Source: a virus
Strand: one strand, 5' to 3'
Virus record (IMG/VR): IMGVR_UViG_3300024262_000278
Location: 1-22,238 of that record
DNA: 22,238 bases
Notes under the pieces: model-generated
What the model was told of the DNA's origin: nothing
The model's input: the letters and a program-made list of their open reading frames with translations, nothing else
The model's database searches: none
Made by a program: the position numbers and the translations under genes
Shown: positions 9,301 to 15,107 of the stretch, piece after piece
Position numbering within the stretch: position 1 is the stretch's first letter
Layout: each line of letters begins with the position of its first letter

Positions 9301-10914
9301 ATCCGAGTATTTTAAACCACGTACTGTTAAAACTGAGAGTGCAGACTGTAATTCTTCTAGTTCTACGCCTGTTTCAGCAGCTACAACAGCAACTCGTCCA
9401 AAACTTTCAGCCATATCAGATGCTCTGACACGACCTACTTCAATTGTTTTGAAGAATGTAGCTGCAACCCGTTCTGCATCAGAAGCTTCAAGATGGAAAG
9501 ACTTTATAGCAGCACCAATAAGGTTTTGCGCTTCAGTAGCTGTAGAAACTGTTGCTATTGAAAATTTATTTACGGTTGTTAAATATTCGGTAACTTCAGC
9601 GGCCTTAACAACTTGGTTTGATAAAGCTTGATAAGCAGCATTAGCTTGGTCTAGTACAGGAATACCAAAAGAGTCTGATAATTTTACTAAAGATTTAGAC
9701 CACTGTTCTGATGTATAATTTGCATCTTGACTTATTGTTTGAATTTCACCTATTCTTATTGAAAATTCTTGAGCTGTTTGAATACCTTCTCTTAAATAAT
9801 TTAAAACTTTAAAAAACTGTGAAAGTATCGCTTGAGATACCATCAACCTTACCATAGATTGCCAACTAAATAAAACTCCATCAATATGTTGACCTAAAGT
9901 TTTAGCCTCTTTACCAACTTGTGTAAGGGAATTTTGTAATCCTCGCATACCTTGAGCAAGTTGTAATTGCTTTCCTCGATAGCTATCAACTTTGCCCTGT
10001 GCAACTTTGCCCCACATCGTATTAAATTTATCACCAACAATACCAGCTTGCACAGCAAGTTGTTCTAACGCAAGTTTTTGAGCTTGAATACTTAATAATT
10101 GATCAGGTGTACTAATACCTCCTATAGCTGCCACTGGCCCAGCAGTTACACCTGCAACTGACCTTCTTGCAGCTCTGTTAGCAGCAGTTTGCTGGGCTTG
10201 TTGAGCAATTTTCTCTGCTTGCTGGAGTTTTTGTTGATCTATTTTTATTTGATCTACTAATTGTTCACGTAAAAGTGCTTGACGCTTTATATTCTCCCTT
10301 CGTGCTATTTGTAACTCTTTTTCAGTTGTCTCTTGCTCTAATGCAATGCGTTTTTGTGCACTTTCTGCTCTTTTTGTTTGCTCTTCTTCTATTAATTGTT
10401 TTTTTCTACTAGCAAGTTGCTCATTAACCTTTAAAACATAATTCTTAATAGCTTCACCAGTTTTATAGATATTAGAGGTGTCTTCTGCTATAAACGGCGA
10501 ATACTTTTCTGATTGTTTTTCAAAATCACTGTATGCAGGCATAGATGTTGGTAATCCTTTACCAAACCCTGCACTTTTAAATGCTGCAATAGAGTCATAA
10601 TATTTATGAGCTGCAATTTCTGCTTCAGTTAAACTTGCAATATTTTTCTTTAATCCAGTGTTTAAACTAGCAGTACTTGTGCTAAATTTACCAGCTTCAT
10701 TAACAAGTCCAGTTAAAGTTCCTTTTAAAACAGTACCATCTTTTGACATCTGCTGGAAACCAGTAGATACTTTAATCCCATCTTCAGTTATTTTAGCTGT
10801 AACAGTTCCAAGTTGGTAACCCATTGCGATATATTTTTTCCAAGCTTCAACAGCTTGATTTATCGCATTAACTAATGAATTTGCACTACCTGTAAATTCT
10901 ACATTATCACTCAT
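6355..10914 (-). CDS. Tail tape measure protein (1519 aa)
   Basis: The length, coiled-coil content and location are those of a siphophage tape measure, which templates tail length and is carried inside the tube for DNA entry. Residues ~163-255 form a charged coiled coil (EEEQTKRAESAQKR). Residues ~365-610 match the phage minor tail / TP901 core: EFSIRIGEIQTISQD, AYQALSNQ, FSIATVSTATEAQNLIGAA, SAL-x-x-LTVRGL and ATQLRGIFVKLLKP. Two hydrophobic stretches (~683-706 and ~783-802) could insert in the host membrane. Residues ~805-1400 are Lys/Glu-rich helices. The C-terminus has ALLSQGEFVVNRGA, frequent at tape measure ends. The ATG directly abuts the previous TAA. At the approximate 0.15 nm per residue known for lambda-like tails, the tail would be a little over 200 nm. 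No peptidase or lysozyme motif was found. Confidence 0.93.
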   Translation of the reverse strand: MSDNVEFTGSANSLVNAINQAVEAWKKYIAMGYQLGTVTAKITEDGIKVSTGFQQMSKDGTVLKGTLTGLVNEAGKFSTSTASLNTGLKKNIASLTEAEIAAHKYYDSIAAFKSAGFGKGLPTSMPAYSDFEKQSEKYSPFIAEDTSNIYKTGEAIKNYVLKVNEQLASRKKQLIEEEQTKRAESAQKRIALEQETTEKELQIARRENIKRQALLREQLVDQIKIDQQKLQQAEKIAQQAQQTAANRAARRSVAGVTAGPVAAIGGISTPDQLLSIQAQKLALEQLAVQAGIVGDKFNTMWGKVAQGKVDSYRGKQLQLAQGMRGLQNSLTQVGKEAKTLGQHIDGVLFSWQSMVRLMVSQAILSQFFKVLNYLREGIQTAQEFSIRIGEIQTISQDANYTSEQWSKSLVKLSDSFGIPVLDQANAAYQALSNQVVKAAEVTEYLTTVNKFSIATVSTATEAQNLIGAAIKSFHLEASDAERVAATFFKTIEVGRVRASDMAESFGRVAVVAAETGVELEELQSALSVLTVRGLKYSDAATQLRGIFVKLLKPTNEMKELFRELGVETAKQGIELYGFGGFMGYVEERTLGAASEVAKLFSRVRGLTGALVLSGEGLKDYDKNLEKIRNSFISYDKAVTLVMETEGYQIKKVFNEIKNYFTTEIGQTWISILSKFNKHVLNLNLVIRSLVSGLGYLAIPMLIKWIYKMHVGHVATANQIKVTELLVLSKTKETAAIALSTQAQAINTQTQILNTKAKVASAAAAELVAKANQKSAASAATLNKINLILLVAYGAYVALNYVVKRYYKSALDLEQEYMKSQQQAAKRVRERYDNEAKVRENALQKILQVNARQTINIRKQSVEQFNILADNIKATGKDIEEFFKTTEKSLQKYFNDSEKISKKHKDDIVKLDDYVKDKTLSNQKFILNERLKNEDDLQNKLEYIKLARIKINSEVAEARKKGDADALVELFKNRDKLLTQSLSLTKTEKDEEKKKIDEFNKNEEDYKKKRLDALKELEAARKDKDFEAFYVIRAKIKALDEEYLKAKEQVKTDLLAIKEKRQLEKELFKVKAGYWEQEKQAIEEIKKAKKKAIDEERNERFKLEADILKFEELKKATNKEARKAILESTDPEVITKGSDELAGNYQKLIDLAKQYKLEEQDIADIQKTAADFAQQSSLKVKQASLSIAQKEQEEAATYLKLILKKYEEEKKGLAVSKVSNLGSIKQRLIDDEILSRDSRFSKFSKKILEDKKVDLEEVNELFYQLFALRKKMEKLDAEGEKVWPDYKEALENFEDIVAETRKLTRFEEELTKNVEGTLNLREKLKEAEEELAAIKKVEVKNEADIVKEKLKGLGILTTETGLERSVLKDILTSEEAIAEFIDLAGGYTDKLNERLENTIKAADALKEVVDSFKVLPLESTVVNERLGGVPKMFALGGHGSDRIPALLSQGEFVVNRGATGEFYSQLIAMNSGVKRFESGGSVTNVGDVNISVASHGNVEADVVAIGRRIKGAIDSGRLKW

Positions 10915-11526
10915 TTATTCATCCTCTGGATGAGGTATTACCAAACCTTTTAGCGCCCAGCTTTTAAACTCTGTTTTAAGTTTCTTCGCATCCCAATTAG
11001 CATGTATGGCTTTCTCAAAAGCTGCTTTACCAGCCTTCATAGCATTCCAATGTTGGCCGCCAGACCAATTACCACCTTCATGCAACCACCATTGTAATAT
11101 TTTTATCTCCATTTTAAATTTTAAAACTGCTTTACTAACTGTTCCATAACTTACTGTATAAAAATCTTCTGACAAAATTTCACCAGCAGTTTGGCTTTTA
11201 GATGCCATATTATTAGATGACCATCTACCATAAAGACCAGTATGCCCTGGTCTAGTTTCGCGTTTTTTGGCAGCTAATTTAACACGAAAAGCCATCAAAA
11301 ATTTAAAATCCTTAGCCATCTTGTACATTGAAGCTGCTGCCATACCAGTATCAACATGGACTTTAGCTAAAGTTGCCAGTCCACAGGCTCTAATACCTTT
11401 ATTCCAAAGTATTCTTAAATAATTTAACAATCCTTTTGTCATGATTCTTTCATTAAAATACCTTTCTGGTCGTGACCAAATACGCCCTAACTTTATATTA
11501 AAAAGTCCCTGGCCCTGTTCTACCAT
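10915..11526 (-). CDS. Uncharacterised minor virion protein, possibly gp10-like connector (203 aa)
   Basis: This gene lies between the tail chaperone and the tape measure. Its start overlaps the last 29 bases of the frameshifted chaperone frame, and it ends directly against the tape measure start. The start ATG has GAGG upstream but no perfect site. The product is basic and helical at the N-terminus (about residues 20-95), with KVHVDTGMAAASMYKMAK. That is reminiscent of the VDTG-x-x-x-x-S strand-helix of HK97 gp10-like neck proteins. Further on it has an SYGTVSKAVLKFKMEIKILQWWLHEGGNW segment in the middle and a charged tail. I do not recognise a family with certainty. Position and basic character fit a minor neck or tail protein. 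No signal peptide, membrane helix or catalytic motif is seen. Confidence 0.6.
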   Translation of the reverse strand: MVEQGQGLFNIKLGRIWSRPERYFNERIMTKGLLNYLRILWNKGIRACGLATLAKVHVDTGMAAASMYKMAKDFKFLMAFRVKLAAKKRETRPGHTGLYGRWSSNNMASKSQTAGEILSEDFYTVSYGTVSKAVLKFKMEIKILQWWLHEGGNWSGGQHWNAMKAGKAAFEKAIHANWDAKKLKTEFKSWALKGLVIPHPEDE

Positions 11527-12168
11527 TTAATGCCTCAGCTTCCTCATGGTCTCTGACAAAGTTAAAGGACAAAATATGTGCTTGAGTTTCAACATCACAA
11601 TCTTCCCAACAATCTTTAACCTCAGGAGGCTTTATACCTAATCTTTCACACGCTCGCCAGATACTGTAGAGGCTTTTCCTGTACGGGGGAAAGATGATTC
11701 GTCTGACTCCTTCCCCTGACCAGCTAAAAAATCCTTCGTAGCCTTATCTATCTTTTCCTGATTCAGTCCACAAGCATCGATAACAATTTGAACAATTCTT
11801 GCAATTTCAGCTTGCGAAAATCCATCATCTGTAAGTTCGACTTCCCAATTAGCCCAAGTTTCAGGCTTAAGATAATCAACAGTCTCCCATACAATTTCTG
11901 GAGTAGCTTTTAATGACTCCAAAATCATCCAAGTAGTCTTATACTCTGACCACTTTGAAACCTGCTCTAAATATACTGAATCTTCAACATTACTTACAGT
12001 TATCCCACCCGGCTTCAAAACTTTAGGTGGAAGAGGCGCCGGACAAAGTTTATCAAATTTTTCATAATTTTTAACAGAATGCGCCTTAAAAATAACATCA
12101 AAACCTTGACGCGGTATTACTACCACCTCAATTGGACGACTTTCAAACTTTTTTCCTGCATACTTCAT
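11498..12168 (-). CDS. Tail assembly chaperone, -1 frameshift product (gpGT-like, ~223 aa)
   Basis: The short chaperone frame stops at 11640-11638, but the -1 frame is open from 11743 to a TAA at 11500-11498. A slip of -1 in this overlap yields a ~223-residue fusion. The extension contains LYSIWRACERLGIKPPEV, CWEDCDVETQAHILSFN and FVRDHEEAE. This matches the gpT-like C-terminal pattern of tail chaperones (an aromatic, then LGI-PP, then WED, ETQA and an N-x-x-R-x-x-E-E end). In lambda the gpG and gpGT forms are made in a fixed ratio and guide tube polymerisation around the tape measure. Two slippery heptamers fit the zero-frame spacing (11725-11731 and 11686-11692). The frame does not start independently: no ribosome binding site or start codon explains it. 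Reported as a joined CDS; strictly it is two segments. Confidence 0.85.
11638..12168 (-). CDS. Tail assembly chaperone, short form (gpG-like, 176 aa)
   Basis: I start at the ATG at 12168, which has AAAGGA six bases upstream. An in-frame TTG 15 bases further upstream is less likely because it would consume that site. The product is mixed alpha/beta: an N-terminal KKFESRPIEVVVIPR strand region, a middle helix (LEQVSKWSEYKTTWMILESL) and a polar C-terminus that reaches the frameshift zone. Location between the tail tube gene and the tape measure is the standard site of siphophage tail assembly chaperones (lambda gpG). These bind the tape measure and recruit tube subunits, and are absent from the finished virion. 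The last 16-34 residues differ between this and the frameshifted form. Confidence 0.82.
   Translation of the reverse strand: MKYAGKKFESRPIEVVVIPRQGFDVIFKAHSVKNYEKFDKLCPAPLPPKVLKPGGITVSNVEDSVYLEQVSKWSEYKTTWMILESLKATPEIVWETVDYLKPETWANWEVELTDDGFSQAEIARIVQIVIDACGLNQEKIDKATKDFLAGQGKESDESSFPRTGKASTVSGERVKD
11686..11692 (-). promoter_or_regulatory. Slippery heptamer TTTCCCC (candidate -1 frameshift site)
   Basis: In the zero frame the codons read TCT-TTC-CCC, giving T-TTC-CCC, an exact X-XXY-YYZ heptamer. After a -1 slip the tRNAs re-pair on TTT and CCC. An SD-like AAGGAG (11707-11712) lies 14 bases upstream, near the spacing at which internal SD elements stimulate -1 slipping in E. coli dnaX (about 10 bases). 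Confidence 0.65.
11707..11712 (-). promoter_or_regulatory. Internal Shine-Dalgarno-like AAGGAG, possible frameshift stimulator
   Basis: AAGGAG occurs inside the chaperone gene (codons AAG-GAG) 14 bases before the TTTCCCC heptamer and 12 bases after the other heptamer. It is not positioned to start any gene. Upstream SD-like sequences are known stimulators of bacterial -1 frameshifting, so its presence between the two slippery sites is suggestive. It is also just two ordinary Lys-Glu codons, so it could be coincidental. Confidence 0.4.
11725..11731 (-). promoter_or_regulatory. Slippery heptamer TTTTTTA (alternative -1 frameshift site)
   Basis: The zero-frame codons GAT-TTT-TTA give T-TTT-TTA, the same heptamer type as the HIV-1 gag-pol site. 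The -1 frame is already open here, since its last upstream stop is at 11746-11744. Slipping here adds 13 more -1-frame residues than slipping at 11686-11692. The sequence cannot say which site is used, or whether both are. Confidence 0.5.
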
Positions 12169-12221
12169 GATAATTCCTTTCAAACACCTTGCTATTTCCC
12201 CTGCAAGTTAGGGTATTGTAA

Positions 12222-12254
12222 GATGGTGTGGAAGAACCGTTCTCCCACACCATC
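12222..12254 (-). terminator. Long hairpin after the tail tube gene
   Basis: On the minus strand, GATGGTGTGG pairs with CCACACCATC, and the stem extends inward (GAGA with TTCT, one G-T wobble) to about 14 bp with a short loop. It begins 18 bases after the tail tube stop. Downstream bases are mixed (TTACAATACC), so there is no U-tract and complete termination is unlikely. A partial terminator or an RNA 3'-end protector for the abundant tail tube message is plausible. Confidence 0.6.
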
Positions 12255-12271
12255 CCAGGTTCGAGAACAGA

Positions 12272-13072
12272 TTAAGTAACAGTTTCTGGGCCGTCAGACG
12301 TAATAAGCGAATGCCTACCTACAGTATCAACTGACCAAACAGAGACATAGTAATCACCAGCTGTTAAGCCAGTGAATATATATTCCTCAACACCAATAGC
12401 AATCTCTACGATTGTCTGAGTTCCAGTCGCAATTGGGAGTGTTGGTGCACTTCCTTCATCTGTTTCACTCAAAACAGCTACAATCCTATCAACATCAGTA
12501 GTTACAACAGGATCAGTCCATGCAGCTTTAGCAGAACCGAGTGCAACTTCATCCGTAAGAGTCAAAACAGACACTGCTTCAGGATCAGTCAAGATACGGG
12601 ACTTAACAGCATCTTCTACGTTACAGTTGCCCGCACAGGCAACAGTTCCCGCTCTAACATCATGATCCAAAGACTCATAACGAAAGTCTGGAAGCGCAAT
12701 AATTTCACCACCAGTTGTGCCACAATTTGGATCATTTTCAATCCTAATGTCAACAGCATAGGGTTCGCAGTCATCGTCTGAAGCAGACTGCCAATCAGAT
12801 GCATTACCTTCTTGCTTCAGTGCTTCTTCGACAGTCGGCACAGATTCTGAGGTTTTAGATGTAATGTAATCCCACGTAAAGCCAAAGGATACGGTCATCA
12901 CTTCAGCATCAGCATTGCGAACAGTATCAAGGTTTCCACGATCTTTGACGTAGGTTCGAGGTTTTCTTTCACCGTACGTTAGGTTTCCTTCTCCAATTTT
13001 AATAGTGATATCATGTGCACCATTCTTATCAGAGATTTTAAAAAGGCAGTTATTAATGTTAATTACAGCCAT
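12272..13072 (-). CDS. Major tail (tube) protein with C-terminal Ig/FN3-like domain (266 aa)
   Basis: The gene sits directly before the tail chaperone and after the tail terminator, the canonical place of the tail tube subunit. The ATG has AGGAG eight bases upstream, overlapping the previous stop. Residues ~1-165 form the tube domain: an N-terminal MAVININNCLFKISDK strand, then GEGNLTYGERKPRTYVKDRG, VMTVSFGFTWDYI and the late FRYESLDHDVRAGTVACAG stretch. Several Cys residues (C102, C117, C146, C150) are present. Residues ~167-266 resemble an Ig or fibronectin-III fold ending in TGLTAGDYYVSVWSVD, a decoration known on siphophage tube proteins that projects from the tail surface. A strong hairpin lies just downstream. 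The tube role comes mainly from order and size; the FN3-like tail is recognised by pattern. Confidence 0.83.
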   Translation of the reverse strand: MAVININNCLFKISDKNGAHDITIKIGEGNLTYGERKPRTYVKDRGNLDTVRNADAEVMTVSFGFTWDYITSKTSESVPTVEEALKQEGNASDWQSASDDDCEPYAVDIRIENDPNCGTTGGEIIALPDFRYESLDHDVRAGTVACAGNCNVEDAVKSRILTDPEAVSVLTLTDEVALGSAKAAWTDPVVTTDVDRIVAVLSETDEGSAPTLPIATGTQTIVEIAIGVEEYIFTGLTAGDYYVSVWSVDTVGRHSLITSDGPETVT

Positions 13073-13083
13073 GAATTTTACTC

Positions 13084-13560
13084 CTAATCAAAAAGGTCTA
13101 TGCGGTAATGTGCTTCAACAGAAGCTTGTTCCAATCTAACTTTTGGATCAACAATACCAAAATGGGCTATTACAAGACGTTCACCACCATCACCTGCAGT
13201 TAAATTTAAGCAGTCTATGAAGGATTGATCATCATCAATACCGTTACCTAATTTATAGATAGGTATCGGATCAGCACCATCCAAATACGTAGCGCATAAT
13301 CCAACATACCTATGAATTTTGTGATAGTCCTTATCATCCATCACAGATTGAACTAACAGGTTGACTTCAATGTATGCCTCATAGTGCCCCTTTGACATCG
13401 GTTGATACTTCGGCCCATCCATGCGAAACTCAAAGAAATTTTGTAAGTCTCGCGTGTTTCGAGTCTGGCCTTCAATATACAGCTTAAAATCTGAAGGTTC
13501 AAGAGCCTTCAAATGTTTACTGATTGAAGCAAAAATCCATCTTGGCCAGTTTGCGTTCAT
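13084..13560 (-). CDS. Tail terminator / tail completion protein (158 aa)
   Basis: The ATG overlaps the preceding TGA (ATGA). The gene lies between head closure and tail tube, the place of the tail terminator, a hexameric ring that caps the finished tube and joins it to the head. The N-terminus reads NWPRWIFASISKHLKA (residues 4-19), followed by LYIEGQTRNT and FEFRMDGPKY, then an EVNLLVQSV strand and a C-terminal AHYRIDLFD. These have the alpha-beta order of tail terminator-like proteins in my recollection. The assignment is therefore synteny plus pattern; no motif proves it. Confidence 0.7.
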   Translation of the reverse strand: MNANWPRWIFASISKHLKALEPSDFKLYIEGQTRNTRDLQNFFEFRMDGPKYQPMSKGHYEAYIEVNLLVQSVMDDKDYHKIHRYVGLCATYLDGADPIPIYKLGNGIDDDQSFIDCLNLTAGDGGERLVIAHFGIVDPKVRLEQASVEAHYRIDLFD

Positions 13561-14768
13561 AATGTTCGCCCTAAAAACAGGTTAAATGCATGGATTGCAT
13601 CATACAAGGACAGAACCTGAGCTGGCGTCAGTTTCGGCCCAAGAGTTAAAGTTAATACCTTAAACTTAGTAAAATTACTAGGTGTTCCATTTATATTTGA
13701 TGCACCCAAGAAAGCTGTTAAACTCGGTAATATTTGACTTCTGACATTTACATTAGTATCCTTTAATGCACCGTTAATGTACAGTTTTAAACTGTCATCA
13801 TCTTCAGCACTTATGCAAATCTGACCTAAGTCAGTTGAGTCAATTTTAGAAACTATATCTGTATTAAGCCCACAAGAACCCAAAAATTCATCTGTATCAA
13901 AATAAAGCAATGCTTCACCTGCACCATCGGATGCTCCAGTAAAATCTCCAGTTACAAGATCAATTTGCTGTAAAGCATCTCCATAAAGCGAGACATGCAT
14001 GTCTTTAAAATCAATTTCATCAAAGGAAAATCCAGTATCAAAGTATTGATCTACACCATTTAACTGTAATCCACCTCTTTTACCTATCTCAATATAATCT
14101 GATTCTTCAACATTATAATTAACTAATGCAGTACCTTGACCATCAGGGTGCCAAACACATTTTAAAGCATCCTCAAGTAAACTACCACAAAAAGTACATA
14201 ACATAAAGTTTGCAGGCACACTATAATCAAAAACGTCTTTAATAATTACTCTACCCAAATTATCTAATGCAGCAAGTGTATGCTCTTCTGCACTAAAACT
14301 TGAAACTTTTATAAAATCATCTATTTCCTTAACTCTTGCTACATTATTTGAAATCATTGAACAAATTACAACTGTGCACTTATACTCTTGGTATTTTTGC
14401 ACTTCACTGACTTCGTACCTATTTCCTGCAAATGTGATGTGATCGTTTTGCGTAATTACAAAATCCCTTGGCAATTTCGTATGCTCTAAAATCATCCACC
14501 TTGTTGACTCATCAAAATACCCACCATAAGTAAAATTCTTATTGGTAGCAATGAATGATAGGTCGTAATTAAATTTCCTTAAATCACGGGACTCTAAAAC
14601 TATAATTTTAGGCATATAGTAAAGGTCAAAGTCTACAAACTCTGCACCAGTCTCAACATTGTCAACTTGATCTGTATAGTGATAAAAAGTTACAGGCTCA
14701 CCGAAACCAATATTTAATTGGTAAAGAACTTTACTGATCTCGTTTAACCTATTATTCAACAACATCAT
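13557..14768 (-). CDS. Head-closure protein fused to a LamG-like lectin domain (403 aa)
   Basis: The start is the ATG at 14768, overlapping the upstream TGA as TGATG with GGAG before it. A GTG 18 bases upstream is less likely. Residues ~1-135 have head-tail joining features: FYHYTDQVDNV, RWMILEHTKLPRDF, and DHITFAGNRYEVSEVQKYQEYK followed by a closing strand. Residues 181-197 hold C-x2-C-x9-C-x2-H, a possible zinc knuckle. Residues ~212-403 look like a concanavalin/LamG domain: RGGLQLNGVDQYFDTG, LKLYINGALKDT, TAFLGASNINGTP and the ending LTPAQVLSLYDAIHAFN. The N-terminal part would seal the portal channel at the neck; the lectin part could project outward and bind glycans. The fusion is continuous in one frame. 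Confidence 0.72.
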   Translation of the reverse strand: MMLLNNRLNEISKVLYQLNIGFGEPVTFYHYTDQVDNVETGAEFVDFDLYYMPKIIVLESRDLRKFNYDLSFIATNKNFTYGGYFDESTRWMILEHTKLPRDFVITQNDHITFAGNRYEVSEVQKYQEYKCTVVICSMISNNVARVKEIDDFIKVSSFSAEEHTLAALDNLGRVIIKDVFDYSVPANFMLCTFCGSLLEDALKCVWHPDGQGTALVNYNVEESDYIEIGKRGGLQLNGVDQYFDTGFSFDEIDFKDMHVSLYGDALQQIDLVTGDFTGASDGAGEALLYFDTDEFLGSCGLNTDIVSKIDSTDLGQICISAEDDDSLKLYINGALKDTNVNVRSQILPSLTAFLGASNINGTPSNFTKFKVLTLTLGPKLTPAQVLSLYDAIHAFNLFLGRTL

Positions 14769-15055
14769 CACTCTCCACGTAAACACGGCCGCGCATCAAG
14801 TTTTCTTGCGAAATTATTACTACTTTCTGCTAATCTATCCATAGCTTTTGTCGATTTGTCTAAAGCTACTGTGGTTTCGGCAACCATCGCAGTTAATGTA
14901 GTCCTTTGAAAATCTTCCAACTTTTCGACACGCTTAAGCAATTGATCTTCTTTTTCATGCTCTCGTTGCTCTTTTCTCCAATCTTTCCATAATATGAAAG
15001 CAAGGATTACTACAGGTACTCCAAAATTTTGAGCTATTCTGACCCAAGTTTCCAT
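14768..15055 (-). CDS. Small single-helix membrane protein with coiled coil (95 aa)
   Basis: The ATG has AAAGGA eight bases upstream. Residues 11-23 (FGVPVVILAFILW) form one hydrophobic helix. A strongly charged coiled coil follows (KDWRKEQREHEKEDQLL, about residues 24-55), then an amphipathic polar tail. This layout resembles small BhlA/UviB-like holin or membrane-anchored proteins, but the similarity is only in general architecture. The position is unusual: it lies between the major capsid gene and head closure, not in a lysis cassette. Alternatives are an internal virion membrane factor or a superinfection or DNA-injection protein. No endolysin or spanin gene lies near. Confidence 0.65.
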   Translation of the reverse strand: METWVRIAQNFGVPVVILAFILWKDWRKEQREHEKEDQLLKRVEKLEDFQRTTLTAMVAETTVALDKSTKAMDRLAESSNNFARKLDARPCLRGE

Positions 15056-15073
15056 TTTCTAAATCCTTTATAA

Positions 15074-15099
15074 TGGATGGGCTCAAACGAGCCCACCCA
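15074..15099 (-). terminator. Hairpin directly after the major capsid gene
   Basis: TGGGTGGGCTC and GAGCCCATCCA form an 11-bp stem (one G-T wobble) with a GTTT loop, starting 8 bases after the capsid stop. The following bases (TTATAAAGG) contain only a very short T-run and then the ribosome binding site of the next gene. It probably acts as a partial terminator or protects the capsid mRNA 3' end. Like the hairpin after the tail tube gene, it follows a very highly expressed gene. Confidence 0.6.
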
Positions 15100-15107
15100 A
15101 TAGGAGA

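Noticed and set aside
12169-12183. TTG start giving a 181-residue chaperone
   Set aside because: The ATG at 12168 has AAAGGA at ideal distance, and that site would be inside the coding region if TTG were used. The same logic removes the non-ATG starts at 16556 (capsid) and 14786 (head closure).
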